From: Planctomycetota bacterium
Lineage (GTDB): Bacteria > Planctomycetota > UBA1135
DNA: 5,076 nt
Direction of reading: 5' to 3'
Assembly (NCBI GenBank): GCA_002746235.1
Contig: NVWJ01000013.1
Location: 16,851-21,926 of the forward strand
How positions within the stretch are numbered: position 1 is the first letter of the stretch; every line of letters begins with the position of its first letter. Under the pieces are notes generated by a model. That model made no database searches and was not told where the DNA came from. It saw only the letters and a list, made by a program, of their open reading frames with translations. Below, one piece after another: positions 1-5,076 of the stretch. A program made the translations under genes and the position numbers.

Positions 1-138
1 CGCGCGGTCAACCTAGCGTGTCGCGCTGGCCGCGATTCCTTCCTCGCCGGACGGATGGCCAAACGCCTTTATGCCTCTGCAAGTTCGCCGGTGCAAGGTG
101 TCATCGCGAGTGACAAACCCGTAGGAATTAGTAACTAA
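1..138 (+). CDS. thiG: Thiazole synthase ThiG, C-terminal end (partial)
   Basis: Frame 1 is open from the window edge to TAA at 136-138 and gives the last 45 residues of a protein. The visible sequence includes [18 protein letters not shown] followed by [13 protein letters not shown]. This matches the typical ThiG ending, where an 'A..LAVEAGR.A..AGR' helix is followed by a Tyr-containing 'ASSP..G.I' segment that closes the TIM barrel near the phosphate-binding site. ThiG forms the thiazole ring of thiamin from deoxyxylulose 5-phosphate, dehydroglycine or iminoglycine, and sulfur carried on ThiS thiocarboxylate, in the cytoplasm. About ten residues follow the usual end point as a short tail. 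The 5' part, including the Schiff-base lysine, lies outside the window. The next gene begins directly after the stop codon, suggesting co-transcription. The call rests on the conserved C-terminal motif only. Confidence 0.85.
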   Translation, partial: RAVNLACRAGRDSFLAGRMAKRLYASASSPVQGVIASDKPVGISN

Positions 139-906
139 TTGTTCGCGGAGGCCCTCGCCTTTCTCGGTCTCCTAATTCTGGGCGGTGTGCTTGGCGCGGT
201 TTCTGGAGTGTCCTTGGCGCGTCTTGGCCGACGTGGTGAAGCTAAGCCAGTTGTATACGCGCTTGCTCCGTGGCTAGTCGTACTCGGAGCCATCGATGTC
301 TATTTGGTCAATGGAGGCCTTTCCTGGCTGTTCCCCGATTCCACCGCCGATGTCGCGCCACTGAATCTGGCGGTCACAGCCTTGGTCTTAAGCGCTCCGA
401 TTCTTCTTTTCCGCATTTTTGGAAAAGCGCCGGGTTGGTTCCGCCACGGCCAAGTGCAGCGCCGCATCACCTGGGCCCTTCGCGTGTGGCTAGTCGCGAT
501 GCCTGGATTTCTGGCGGTCGTCCTAGTCAATAATTTCATATTTCAAAACTGGATTCCATGGACTCCAGGTTCTGACCCATTGCTCGGACTCGCCGATCTT
601 TCCACTTCCGATCTAGCCCTTAGCGCACTATTCCTATGTATTCTACTCCCCATTTTGGAGGAAGCCCTATTCCGCGGATATCTGTTTCGCGGCCTATTAG
701 GGGCTAAATTCGGCCTTTCCCCAGTAAGGGCTCTCGCCATTTCCAGCCTCATCTTCGCCTTGGCCCACCGCCCGGACATGTGGCTCCCCATGCTCTACCT
801 CGGATCCCTACTCGCTTGGCTCGATTGGCGCGGCGCCGACCTCCGCCTCTGCATGATGGCTCATATCGCGCACAATTCATTCTTCTTTACCTTGGCTTTG
901 ATTTAG
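139..906 (+). CDS. CPBP-family (CAAX/Rce1-like) intramembrane metalloprotease
   Basis: This 255-residue, strongly hydrophobic protein has several predicted membrane segments, roughly residues 4-24, 41-58, 75-93, 113-131, 158-177, 195-210 and 215-229. It carries the diagnostic CPBP (Abi/CAAX protease) motifs in order. EExxxR appears as E174-E175-A-L-F-R179 within LLPILEEALFRGYLFRG, FxxxH as F206-A-L-A-H210, and HxxxN as H242-I-A-H-N246. In this family, known from the Rce1 structure, the Glu and His residues activate water for cleavage inside the membrane. Bacterial members have varied roles such as bacteriocin immunity or processing, and the substrate here cannot be told from sequence. The start is a TTG abutting the upstream thiG stop (TAATTG), with a weak AGGA at 122-125, so translation is probably coupled to thiG. 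The N-terminal hydrophobic helix begins at once, which supports this start. A GTG at 187 would remove that helix. Confidence 0.88.
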   Translation: MFAEALAFLGLLILGGVLGAVSGVSLARLGRRGEAKPVVYALAPWLVVLGAIDVYLVNGGLSWLFPDSTADVAPLNLAVTALVLSAPILLFRIFGKAPGWFRHGQVQRRITWALRVWLVAMPGFLAVVLVNNFIFQNWIPWTPGSDPLLGLADLSTSDLALSALFLCILLPILEEALFRGYLFRGLLGAKFGLSPVRALAISSLIFALAHRPDMWLPMLYLGSLLAWLDWRGADLRLCMMAHIAHNSFFFTLALI

Positions 907-941
907 GGAGTATTGCTTGCCCATGAGGTGCCGTGTAAACA

Positions 942-2996
942 TTACTCCAGAGCGAGAAGGTAAATCGTAATCTGTGTTTGACGATCCTCCTCAATAGTCA
1001 CTTCACATCTTTGAGTTTTGTAACCAGGCACCATGACATCCAAGTCATAAACACCGGGCTTAAAACACTCTTCTGCGAGTTTGGTTTCTCCAGCATCGAT
1101 GGCAACCGTGTGCCACATGCCCATGCCTTTAAACTCGCTGTAAAAGGTGAGGCCAATCGGGCTGGTTGCATTGCGTGGGCGCATGATCAAACGAGGCGGT
1201 CCACCGTTACGGTAGGCCAGACGCGGCATTCCAACCTTGTTAACGCCATCGAATGCCAGAATCGTGTTTTTCGTTGCTAGCGCATCATCCTCACTGCCCA
1301 GAGTCAAAGTCACTTCTAGCCATCCAGCAGCGGGAAAGTCAAACTCGACTTCGGTGGTTTGCCCAGCGACGACTTCCGCCCATTGCTCCACGGTTCCATG
1401 GCTAGCACGGTTGATGCCGAATCCGCGAATACGATAACGACCGGGCGGCAGTTCGCGACGCATGGGGCCAGGGATATAGCCAGGGCTGGATTTCCATGTT
1501 TCGAGCACCATGCCGAGTTCCGGACTAAGAATTTCATACATCACCTGGGTACTTGGGCCAGTCCAGGCGAGGAATCCAGATGCGGGTTCCGGATTTGGGA
1601 TTTCTAATTTCCAGGTAGAAGCGGAAAAGGACTTCGGCAATTGGGTCTCGAAAACGGGAAGGTCTTTGCCGTAAATCAAAATGCGATAGGTTGTTCCCGG
1701 TAGCACGTAGTAACCCCATTTCCCGTTCGGTCCCCGCACCAATGTCGGCTCAAACATCACGCCAGGGTATGCGCTGGATCCGAGGTAAAACTCGGTGAGC
1801 GCGACTCGACCGACAGCTAATTCACTCTTCGATTGTGCGCCACGGACAAAGGCAAGCTCAAGGAAGGTTGCAGGGAGGTCTAACTCTACGCTGCTGCTCC
1901 CCGTTTGAAAGCTCGCCTCCGAAAACCATCCAGATCCACTGCCGGGAAGACCAAGGTTGGGGAACCCGAGGCGGTAGGCGCCAGGCGCTAAACCAGCAAC
2001 GCGGAAACTGCCATCTTCTAGCATTAATCCCGTTGCAATAGTGGTCGGGTAGTCCGTACTGGTAAAGCCAGTGTCAAACAAAAGCGAATGTTCATCGGCA
2101 TTGTTTTCTGCAACCGCACGCAACACAACAGGCCATTGTGCGGGGAAGTTTGGCGGAAGGTTTATTTTGCCAGCGATGGAGCCAAAATCTTCGAAGAGAA
2201 TGGTGATTTCGTCGGGTGGCGCAGCTGGATCAAGCATGACCGATTGAACCAAGCCAACTCCCTCAGGGCTGCGTGCGAACAGGCGATAATGGCCCTTACG
2301 CGAAATGGACAAACTCGCCAGTGGCACCCCCTTCCCTTCGGACTCTGCGGGGAAAAAAGGAATCACTTGGTCGGGTGCATCGAAATCAAGAGATTGAATG
2401 GTTAGGCGTGGCTCGAAGAACTTTGGATTTGCATCCTCTGGGGAATAGCCAAGCGGCCTTACCTTGATGGTGGCACCACGGTGTAGCTCCAGTGATTGCG
2501 AGATGGTGCGATCCATCTGTGGGGTGCATTGAAACCAAGCTTCTTTTGGTTTCTGCCAACCGGATTTTGCAGCACAAATATAAAGAGCCCCCCCAATCGG
2601 TAGCTGATTGCGCGGAGAGATGGGCAGTTCTAATCGAAAGTGGGCTGTACCATCCTCCGTGGTTTGGAAGGTGCCTAGTGAAATCGCATGGTCTGAAATG
2701 GAACCGTACCGGAGTATGTAATCGGATTCGAAGAAGACTTCCAAATCTAAGTTTGCAGCAGGCGATGTTTCTGCTCCATCGGTGCTGCTGACCTGAAGGT
2801 AGAGGTCAATCATGCCCTTGGTCGGCGACTCCACCTTGCCAGCGGGCTGCTTAGGCGTAAAAAGCGAGCTGCCAAGCGCAGGCATTTCGGCGACCGTTTC
2901 CTCCTCCTCCGAATCAGCCCCATAACGGTCAAAAAACCAACCTAATCCGCCCATCAAGACGGCGGCGAGCAATAAAAAAGTAATCGTGCGATTCAT
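942..2996 (-). CDS. Membrane-anchored protein with carboxypeptidase-regulatory-like beta-sandwich modules
   Basis: This is a 684-residue protein of no named family that I can recognise. Residues 5-22 form one hydrophobic helix after MNRT, with no lipobox Cys, so it looks like an uncleaved signal anchor or a signal peptide. An acidic, Pro-containing linker (about 27-60) follows. The rest is beta-rich and modular. Recurrent turn-strand motifs occur at KGHYRLF (234-240), LAPGAYRL (336-343), LPGTTYRILIYG (432-443), LPPGRYRIRGFG (516-527) and KPGVYDLDVMVPGY (646-659). The 272-345 module (SIAGKI ... DGSFRVAGLAPGAYRL) is a good match to the carboxypeptidase-regulatory-like fold. The last module (about 557-684) resembles PEGA/CarboxypepD_reg endings. 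C141/C157 and C644/C664 could form disulfides, in keeping with an extracytoplasmic location. The start ATG has GAGGAG six bases upstream. No catalytic motif is seen, so a structural or adhesive envelope role is an inference. It is monocistronic here and convergent with the protease gene. Confidence 0.8.
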   Translation of the reverse strand: MNRTITFLLLAAVLMGGLGWFFDRYGADSEEEETVAEMPALGSSLFTPKQPAGKVESPTKGMIDLYLQVSSTDGAETSPAANLDLEVFFESDYILRYGSISDHAISLGTFQTTEDGTAHFRLELPISPRNQLPIGGALYICAAKSGWQKPKEAWFQCTPQMDRTISQSLELHRGATIKVRPLGYSPEDANPKFFEPRLTIQSLDFDAPDQVIPFFPAESEGKGVPLASLSISRKGHYRLFARSPEGVGLVQSVMLDPAAPPDEITILFEDFGSIAGKINLPPNFPAQWPVVLRAVAENNADEHSLLFDTGFTSTDYPTTIATGLMLEDGSFRVAGLAPGAYRLGFPNLGLPGSGSGWFSEASFQTGSSSVELDLPATFLELAFVRGAQSKSELAVGRVALTEFYLGSSAYPGVMFEPTLVRGPNGKWGYYVLPGTTYRILIYGKDLPVFETQLPKSFSASTWKLEIPNPEPASGFLAWTGPSTQVMYEILSPELGMVLETWKSSPGYIPGPMRRELPPGRYRIRGFGINRASHGTVEQWAEVVAGQTTEVEFDFPAAGWLEVTLTLGSEDDALATKNTILAFDGVNKVGMPRLAYRNGGPPRLIMRPRNATSPIGLTFYSEFKGMGMWHTVAIDAGETKLAEECFKPGVYDLDVMVPGYKTQRCEVTIEEDRQTQITIYLLALE

Positions 2997-3044
2997 CCTG
3001 AACTCCTCGCGGTGAGGAGGCCTCTATTCTGGCATAATCTCCCT
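2997..3044. promoter_or_regulatory. Divergent intergenic region with Shine-Dalgarno in an inverted repeat
   Basis: These 48 bases separate the divergent starts of the modular surface protein (ATG at 2996, minus) and the carbonic anhydrase gene (ATG at 3045, plus), so promoters for both must lie here or inside the flanking genes. CTCCTC at 3003-3008 is GAGGAG on the minus strand, six bases from the minus ATG, an excellent Shine-Dalgarno. It pairs perfectly with GAGGAG at 3014-3019 across the five-base loop GCGGT. The same hairpin could therefore mask the minus gene's ribosome site. On the plus strand, CATAAT at 3033-3038 resembles a -10 box, with no clear -35 at 16-18 bp. The elements are seen directly; their function is inferred. 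Confidence 0.5.
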
Positions 3045-3572
3045 ATGAGTGAGCCTGAAACCACCTTTCCCATGCCGCGCAAGGGGCTTATGAAACGCGT
3101 TCCGGGTGGAGCTATGGTCGCGCAAGGCGCCATCGTCACCGGCAATGTGACTTTGGGTGAAGGGGTCAGCATTTGGTTTGGCTGTGTGGTGCGTGGTGAC
3201 GATGCGCCCATCATCATTGGTGCGCGCACCAACGTTCAGGATGGCGCGATGATTCATTGCGATACCGGAAACGCTCAAGTCATCGGCAAGGATTGCACGA
3301 TTGGTCACGGCGCGATATTGCATGGTGTTGCCATCGGCGATGGTGTTCTGATTGGCATGGGCGCCACTGTGCTTGGCGGTTCTAAAATTGGCGATGGCGC
3401 GGTGGTTGCTGCCGGCGCTTTGGTGAAGGAAAACTATGAAGTGCCTCCACGAACTTTGGTCGCCGGTGTGCCTGCGCGCGTGGTGCGGAAAATCACCGAT
3501 AAAGAAATCGCTTTCATGAAACATTCGGTTCCACATTACGTGGAAACCGCGGAAAGCTACCTCGACGCATGA
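3045..3572 (+). CDS. Gamma-class carbonic anhydrase family protein (YrdA/CaiE-like, left-handed beta-helix)
   Basis: The 175-residue protein has the hexapeptide-repeat pattern of a left-handed beta-helix, with repeats such as GAIVTG, NVTLGE, GVSIWF and GAVVAA, ending in a C-terminal alpha helix (about 151-174). The three zinc ligands of gamma carbonic anhydrases are present: H71 in MIHCD, and H88 and H93 in IGHGAILHG. Their 5-residue spacing matches His117/His122 of the archaeal Cam enzyme, and the GDDAPI segment is also typical. Family members form trimers with metal at subunit interfaces. Cam hydrates CO2, but many bacterial homologues show little activity, so the substrate is uncertain. 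Length fits the family. ATG 3045 is chosen because the protein then begins MSEPETT. A GTG at 3012 would add 11 residues (MRRPLFWHNLP) with no ribosome site before it. Its stop overlaps the larE start. Confidence 0.9.
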   Translation: MSEPETTFPMPRKGLMKRVPGGAMVAQGAIVTGNVTLGEGVSIWFGCVVRGDDAPIIIGARTNVQDGAMIHCDTGNAQVIGKDCTIGHGAILHGVAIGDGVLIGMGATVLGGSKIGDGAVVAAGALVKENYEVPPRTLVAGVPARVVRKITDKEIAFMKHSVPHYVETAESYLDA

Positions 3573-4354
3573 GCAACGCTTTTGATCTGCCTGCACTGCA
3601 AGCGCAATTGCGCGACTTGCCGGGGATCGTAATCGCGTTTTCTGGTGGCGTAGACTCGACCGTTTTACTCGCTGCAGCACTCGACACTTTGGGCCGCGAG
3701 AAGGTGCTTGCGGTCATCGCGGATAGCCCGTCTTTGGCGCGCGTGGAGCTGCGAGATGCCCAAGAAATCGCAGCTTCTCTTGGGGCAACCTTAGAAATCC
3801 TAAACACCGAAGAGTTGCAAGATGTCCGCTATCAAGCGAACTCCGGCGACCGATGCTTTTGGTGTAAAGAGCAACTGTTTCTCTTCGCCGAGCCAGCTGC
3901 GAAATCGCGCGGATGGGCACTTGCCTATGGCGAAAACGCCGATGACGTCGGCGAAGACCGCCCAGGTGCAAGGAGTGCCCAACAACGTGGCGTTCTGGCT
4001 CCTTTGCGCGAGGCCAAGTGGTCGAAAGCTCATGTGCGGGCCTATGCCGCTGCACTCGGATTGAGTGTTGCTGCCAAACCTGCCGCGCCGTGCTTGGCAT
4101 CTCGAGTTGCGGTAGGGGTTGCCGTCGACCTGGAAACCCTAGAACGGATTGAAGCGGTGGAACATAAGTTGCGCATACAAGGCTATGAAGTCCTGCGTGC
4201 ACGCCATCTTGCTAATGACGAAATGGCTCTGGAGTTTGGCGATGCCGATTATCCACGCGCGCAAACCGAGTCTTTGCAGCTGCAACAATTGGCCCACTCC
4301 TTTGGCTACACCGATTGCAGCATCCGCCGCTATCAAAGTGGCAGCGTGGCCTAG
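3569..4354 (+). CDS. larE: ATP-dependent sacrificial sulfur transferase LarE
   Basis: This 261-residue cytoplasmic protein starts with an N-type ATP pyrophosphatase domain. The PP-loop SGGVDST is at residues 25-31, after the strand GIVIAF. Further family motifs are DRCFWCKEQLF (94-104), ENADDVGEDRPG (122-133), GVLAPLREA (141-149) and AKPAAPCLASR (169-179). C175 matches the sacrificial Cys176 of Lactiplantibacillus plantarum LarE. LarE adenylates the carboxylates of the LarB product and inserts sulfur, after which LarC adds nickel to give the nickel-pincer nucleotide of lactate racemase and related enzymes. Extra cysteines C96, C99 and C250 are present; some LarE proteins use a cysteine-bound Fe-S cluster as sulfur carrier, but I cannot say whether this one does. 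The ATG overlaps the carbonic anhydrase TGA (ATGA), implying coupled translation. No larB, larC or larA lies in the window. A PP-loop relative with another substrate is a minor alternative. Confidence 0.9.
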   Translation: MSNAFDLPALQAQLRDLPGIVIAFSGGVDSTVLLAAALDTLGREKVLAVIADSPSLARVELRDAQEIAASLGATLEILNTEELQDVRYQANSGDRCFWCKEQLFLFAEPAAKSRGWALAYGENADDVGEDRPGARSAQQRGVLAPLREAKWSKAHVRAYAAALGLSVAAKPAAPCLASRVAVGVAVDLETLERIEAVEHKLRIQGYEVLRARHLANDEMALEFGDADYPRAQTESLQLQQLAHSFGYTDCSIRRYQSGSVA

Positions 4355-4376
4355 TTAGTCTTACTTGTTGCTGCCA
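4339..4376. repeat. Inverted repeat across the larE / minus-gene convergent junction
   Basis: TGGCAGC at 4339-4345 and GCTGCCA at 4370-4376 are perfect 7-bp arms separated by 24 bases. They straddle both stop codons: larE TAG at 4352-4354 and the minus gene TAA at 4361-4363. The two genes are only 6 bp apart, so any terminator must overlap coding sequence. The loop is long and there is no U tract on either strand, so a bidirectional terminator role is weakly supported. Confidence 0.25.
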
Positions 4377-4684
4377 TCGGCCTGATTCAACCGATGATAT
4401 TCCACCAACCACCGCCGATAGTGAAGCGGCACTTCATCCATGGACGCATGTTCGATGGTTTGTTGTAAGTGAGGTGGCAATAATCCCCATTGCCCGTGCC
4501 GTGGGTAGAACAAGAAGTTGAGTTGGGTGTAGTCCATGAGCAGACTGTTTTCCTTTTCTCCATCGGGAGTGCCACGATCGACATCTTTCTCCTCCGAGGA
4601 ATCAGACCGACCTCTCTTCAACTGCTCTTCAATTTGCTGTTGAATCTGCATGAGCTGCAGGCGGTCTCCAGTAGACAAAAGCAT
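4361..4684 (-). CDS. Hypothetical protein, Q/E-rich helical C-terminal region (probably the 3' part of an interrupted gene)
   Basis: Reading from ATG 4684, this is 107 residues. It has an amphipathic Gln/Glu-rich helix (LQLMQIQQQIEEQLKRGR, about 9-26), a charged disordered linker (27-47) and a C-terminal part with GLLPPHLQQTIEHA and VPLHYRRWLVEYHRL. A 'LPP...VP..YR..I..Y' ending is typical of large coiled-coil membrane proteins found beside von Willebrand factor A genes in Planctomycetota and Verrucomicrobiota (DUF4175-like). That family link is my inference from pattern. The frame stays open upstream to a TGA at 4778-4780, adding 31 hydrophilic residues (for example KPWENQEEGKNKPADS) that look coding but contain no ATG, GTG or TTG. 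ATG 4684 has no ribosome site at normal spacing; AGGAAGAAGG lies about 22 bases away. It is therefore probably not a true start, and this looks like the continuation of the reading frame at 4796-5076. It converges on larE. Confidence 0.55.
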   Translation of the reverse strand: MLLSTGDRLQLMQIQQQIEEQLKRGRSDSSEEKDVDRGTPDGEKENSLLMDYTQLNFLFYPRHGQWGLLPPHLQQTIEHASMDEVPLHYRRWLVEYHRLNQADGSNK

Positions 4685-4744
4685 GGAATCAGCAGGCTTG
4701 TTTTTGCCTTCTTCCTGATTCTCCCAGGGCTTAGAGCCTTGGGA

Positions 4745-4764
4745 ATTCTGACCACGGTCAGAAT
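4745..4764. repeat. 20-bp perfect palindrome
   Basis: ATTCTGACC at 4745-4753 and GGTCAGAAT at 4756-4764 are perfect 9-bp inverted arms separated by the two bases AC. The 2-base centre is too tight for a normal RNA hairpin loop but suits a dimeric DNA-binding site, or a stem with its inner pairs opened. It lies 31 bases downstream, on the minus strand, of the stop codon that interrupts the minus-strand frame. Confidence 0.6.
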
Positions 4765-4765
4765 G

Positions 4766-4779
4766 GACCCCACCGGGTC
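4766..4779. repeat. Short inverted repeat abutting the 20-bp palindrome
   Basis: GACCC at 4766-4770 and GGGTC at 4775-4779 flank the four-base loop CACC. It begins one base after the neighbouring palindrome and shares its GACC/GGTC core. On the minus strand it overlaps the second in-frame TGA (4778-4780). A GC-rich stem of this kind could form in RNA. Confidence 0.45.
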
Positions 4780-4795
4780 ACGTGCTTGCAGAGTC

Positions 4796-5076
4796 TCAAG
4801 GTGGCCCCCCAGGGATCATCTCAAGAAGTGCCTCCATCTCAGCAACTAATCGATTGGAAGCCTCGACGGCGTCACCCAGAGCATGCGGCTTGAGAACCGC
4901 TTGGGCTATTCGGTCTAAAGAGACTCCTTCGAATTGATGCACCGCATCACTTAACTTCGCCGATGCTTCGGTGAACTTGCTCACCACTTCCGCAACTTGC
5001 TCCCGAACTTGGGCTCTGGTGACGCTCTCCACTTGGCTCTCTGCTTCCGGCTGCGGTGCCGGGTCTTGTAATGCCC
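4796..5076 (-). CDS. Hypothetical coiled-coil protein segment, open at the right window edge (partial, possibly interrupted)
   Basis: The frame is open from the window edge to TGA at 4796-4798 and gives 92 complete residues. The first visible part is a Pro/Gln/Glu linker (LQDPAPQPEAESQ). A long amphipathic helical stretch follows, including VREQVAEVVSKFTEASAKLSDAV and, later, ASNRLVAEMEALLEMI, ending in PGGPP. No conserved family motif is recognised. A GTG at 5032 could serve as an internal start, but the open frame and linker composition continue past it to the edge, so the true start is probably outside the window. The sequence before and after the stop is in the same frame as the downstream Q/E-rich segment, and both share helical, linker-rich character. 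I infer that they are parts of one large protein. A separate small gene ending here is the alternative. Confidence 0.5.
   Translation of the reverse strand, partial: ALQDPAPQPEAESQVESVTRAQVREQVAEVVSKFTEASAKLSDAVHQFEGVSLDRIAQAVLKPHALGDAVEASNRLVAEMEALLEMIPGGPP

Noticed and set aside
907..948. Possible terminator between the convergent protease and surface-protein genes (GGAGTA at 907-912 with TACTCC at 943-948)
   Set aside because: A 6-bp stem with a 30-base loop and no T tract is too weak to call. The 35-bp gap shows no better hairpin.
3012..3044. GTG at 3012 as an upstream start for the carbonic anhydrase gene
   Set aside because: It would sit inside the inverted repeat with no ribosome site before it and add MRRPLFWHNLP, which does not resemble family N-termini. 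ATG 3045 is preferred.
3024..3680. 218-codon open frame on the minus strand
   Set aside because: It lies antisense to the carbonic anhydrase gene and the start of larE. Its translation is rich in His, Arg and Asn without domain motifs, while the plus strand has clear family motifs.
3714..4202. 162-codon open frame on the minus strand inside larE
   Set aside because: It is antisense to the LarE PP-loop protein, with Arg/Pro-rich, non-domain translation. It is a shadow of strong codon bias.
4490..4849. 119-codon plus-strand frame with a hydrophobic stretch
   Set aside because: The hydrophobic run (FLLRGIRPTSLQLLFNLLLN) is the antisense of a Gln/Glu-rich helix on the minus strand, a common artefact. 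No ribosome site or family motif is seen.
1..5076. CRISPR array, tRNA, rRNA, insertion sequence or phage attachment site
   Set aside because: No regularly spaced direct repeats, cloverleaf-like segments, transposase motifs or paired terminal repeats were seen on either strand.

Overview
The window is a compact stretch of bacterial chromosome of moderately high GC content. It contains no RNA genes, CRISPR array or insertion sequence that I can see. Four genes can be named by family from motifs visible in their translations: the 3' end of thiG, a CPBP-family membrane protease, a gamma-class carbonic anhydrase-like protein and larE. One long gene encodes a membrane-anchored protein made of beta-sandwich modules. 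The right end holds helical, Gln/Glu-rich coding sequence whose reading frame is interrupted. The modular surface protein and the helical tail resemble proteins common in the Planctomycetota/Verrucomicrobiota group. That taxonomic guess is an inference with low to moderate confidence.

Layout. 1-138 (+) is the C-terminus of thiazole synthase ThiG. Its TAA stop is followed directly by the TTG start of a CPBP intramembrane metalloprotease (139-906, +). That gene converges, across 35 bp, on a 684-residue membrane-anchored protein with carboxypeptidase-regulatory-like modules (942-2996, -). A 48-bp divergent region (2997-3044) carries a good Shine-Dalgarno for the minus gene inside a short inverted repeat, and a -10-like box just upstream of the plus-strand gene. 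The gamma-carbonic anhydrase gene (3045-3572, +) overlaps larE (3569-4354, +) by an ATGA, so these two form a translationally coupled pair. larE then converges, with a 6-bp gap, on minus-strand coding sequence running from the right edge to 4361.

That minus-strand sequence reads in one frame from the right edge to a TGA at 4796-4798. It meets a second in-frame TGA at 4778-4780 and then continues open in the same frame to TAA at 4361-4363. No usual start codon exists between the second stop and the ATG at 4684, although that stretch looks like protein. The simplest reading is one large gene whose frame is broken by mutation or by paired sequence errors. Two adjacent genes, or a recoding event, are less likely alternatives. 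Two back-to-back inverted repeats (4745-4764 and 4766-4779) sit at the break.

Functionally the genes are mixed. ThiG belongs to thiamin biosynthesis and LarE to sulfur insertion for the nickel-pincer cofactor. The carbonic anhydrase-like protein is a metal-binding trimer of uncertain substrate. The membrane protease and the surface protein are envelope components. I see no coherent new multi-gene system. The most interesting points are the interrupted frame with its palindromes and the larE-carbonic anhydrase coupling without larB or larC in view.
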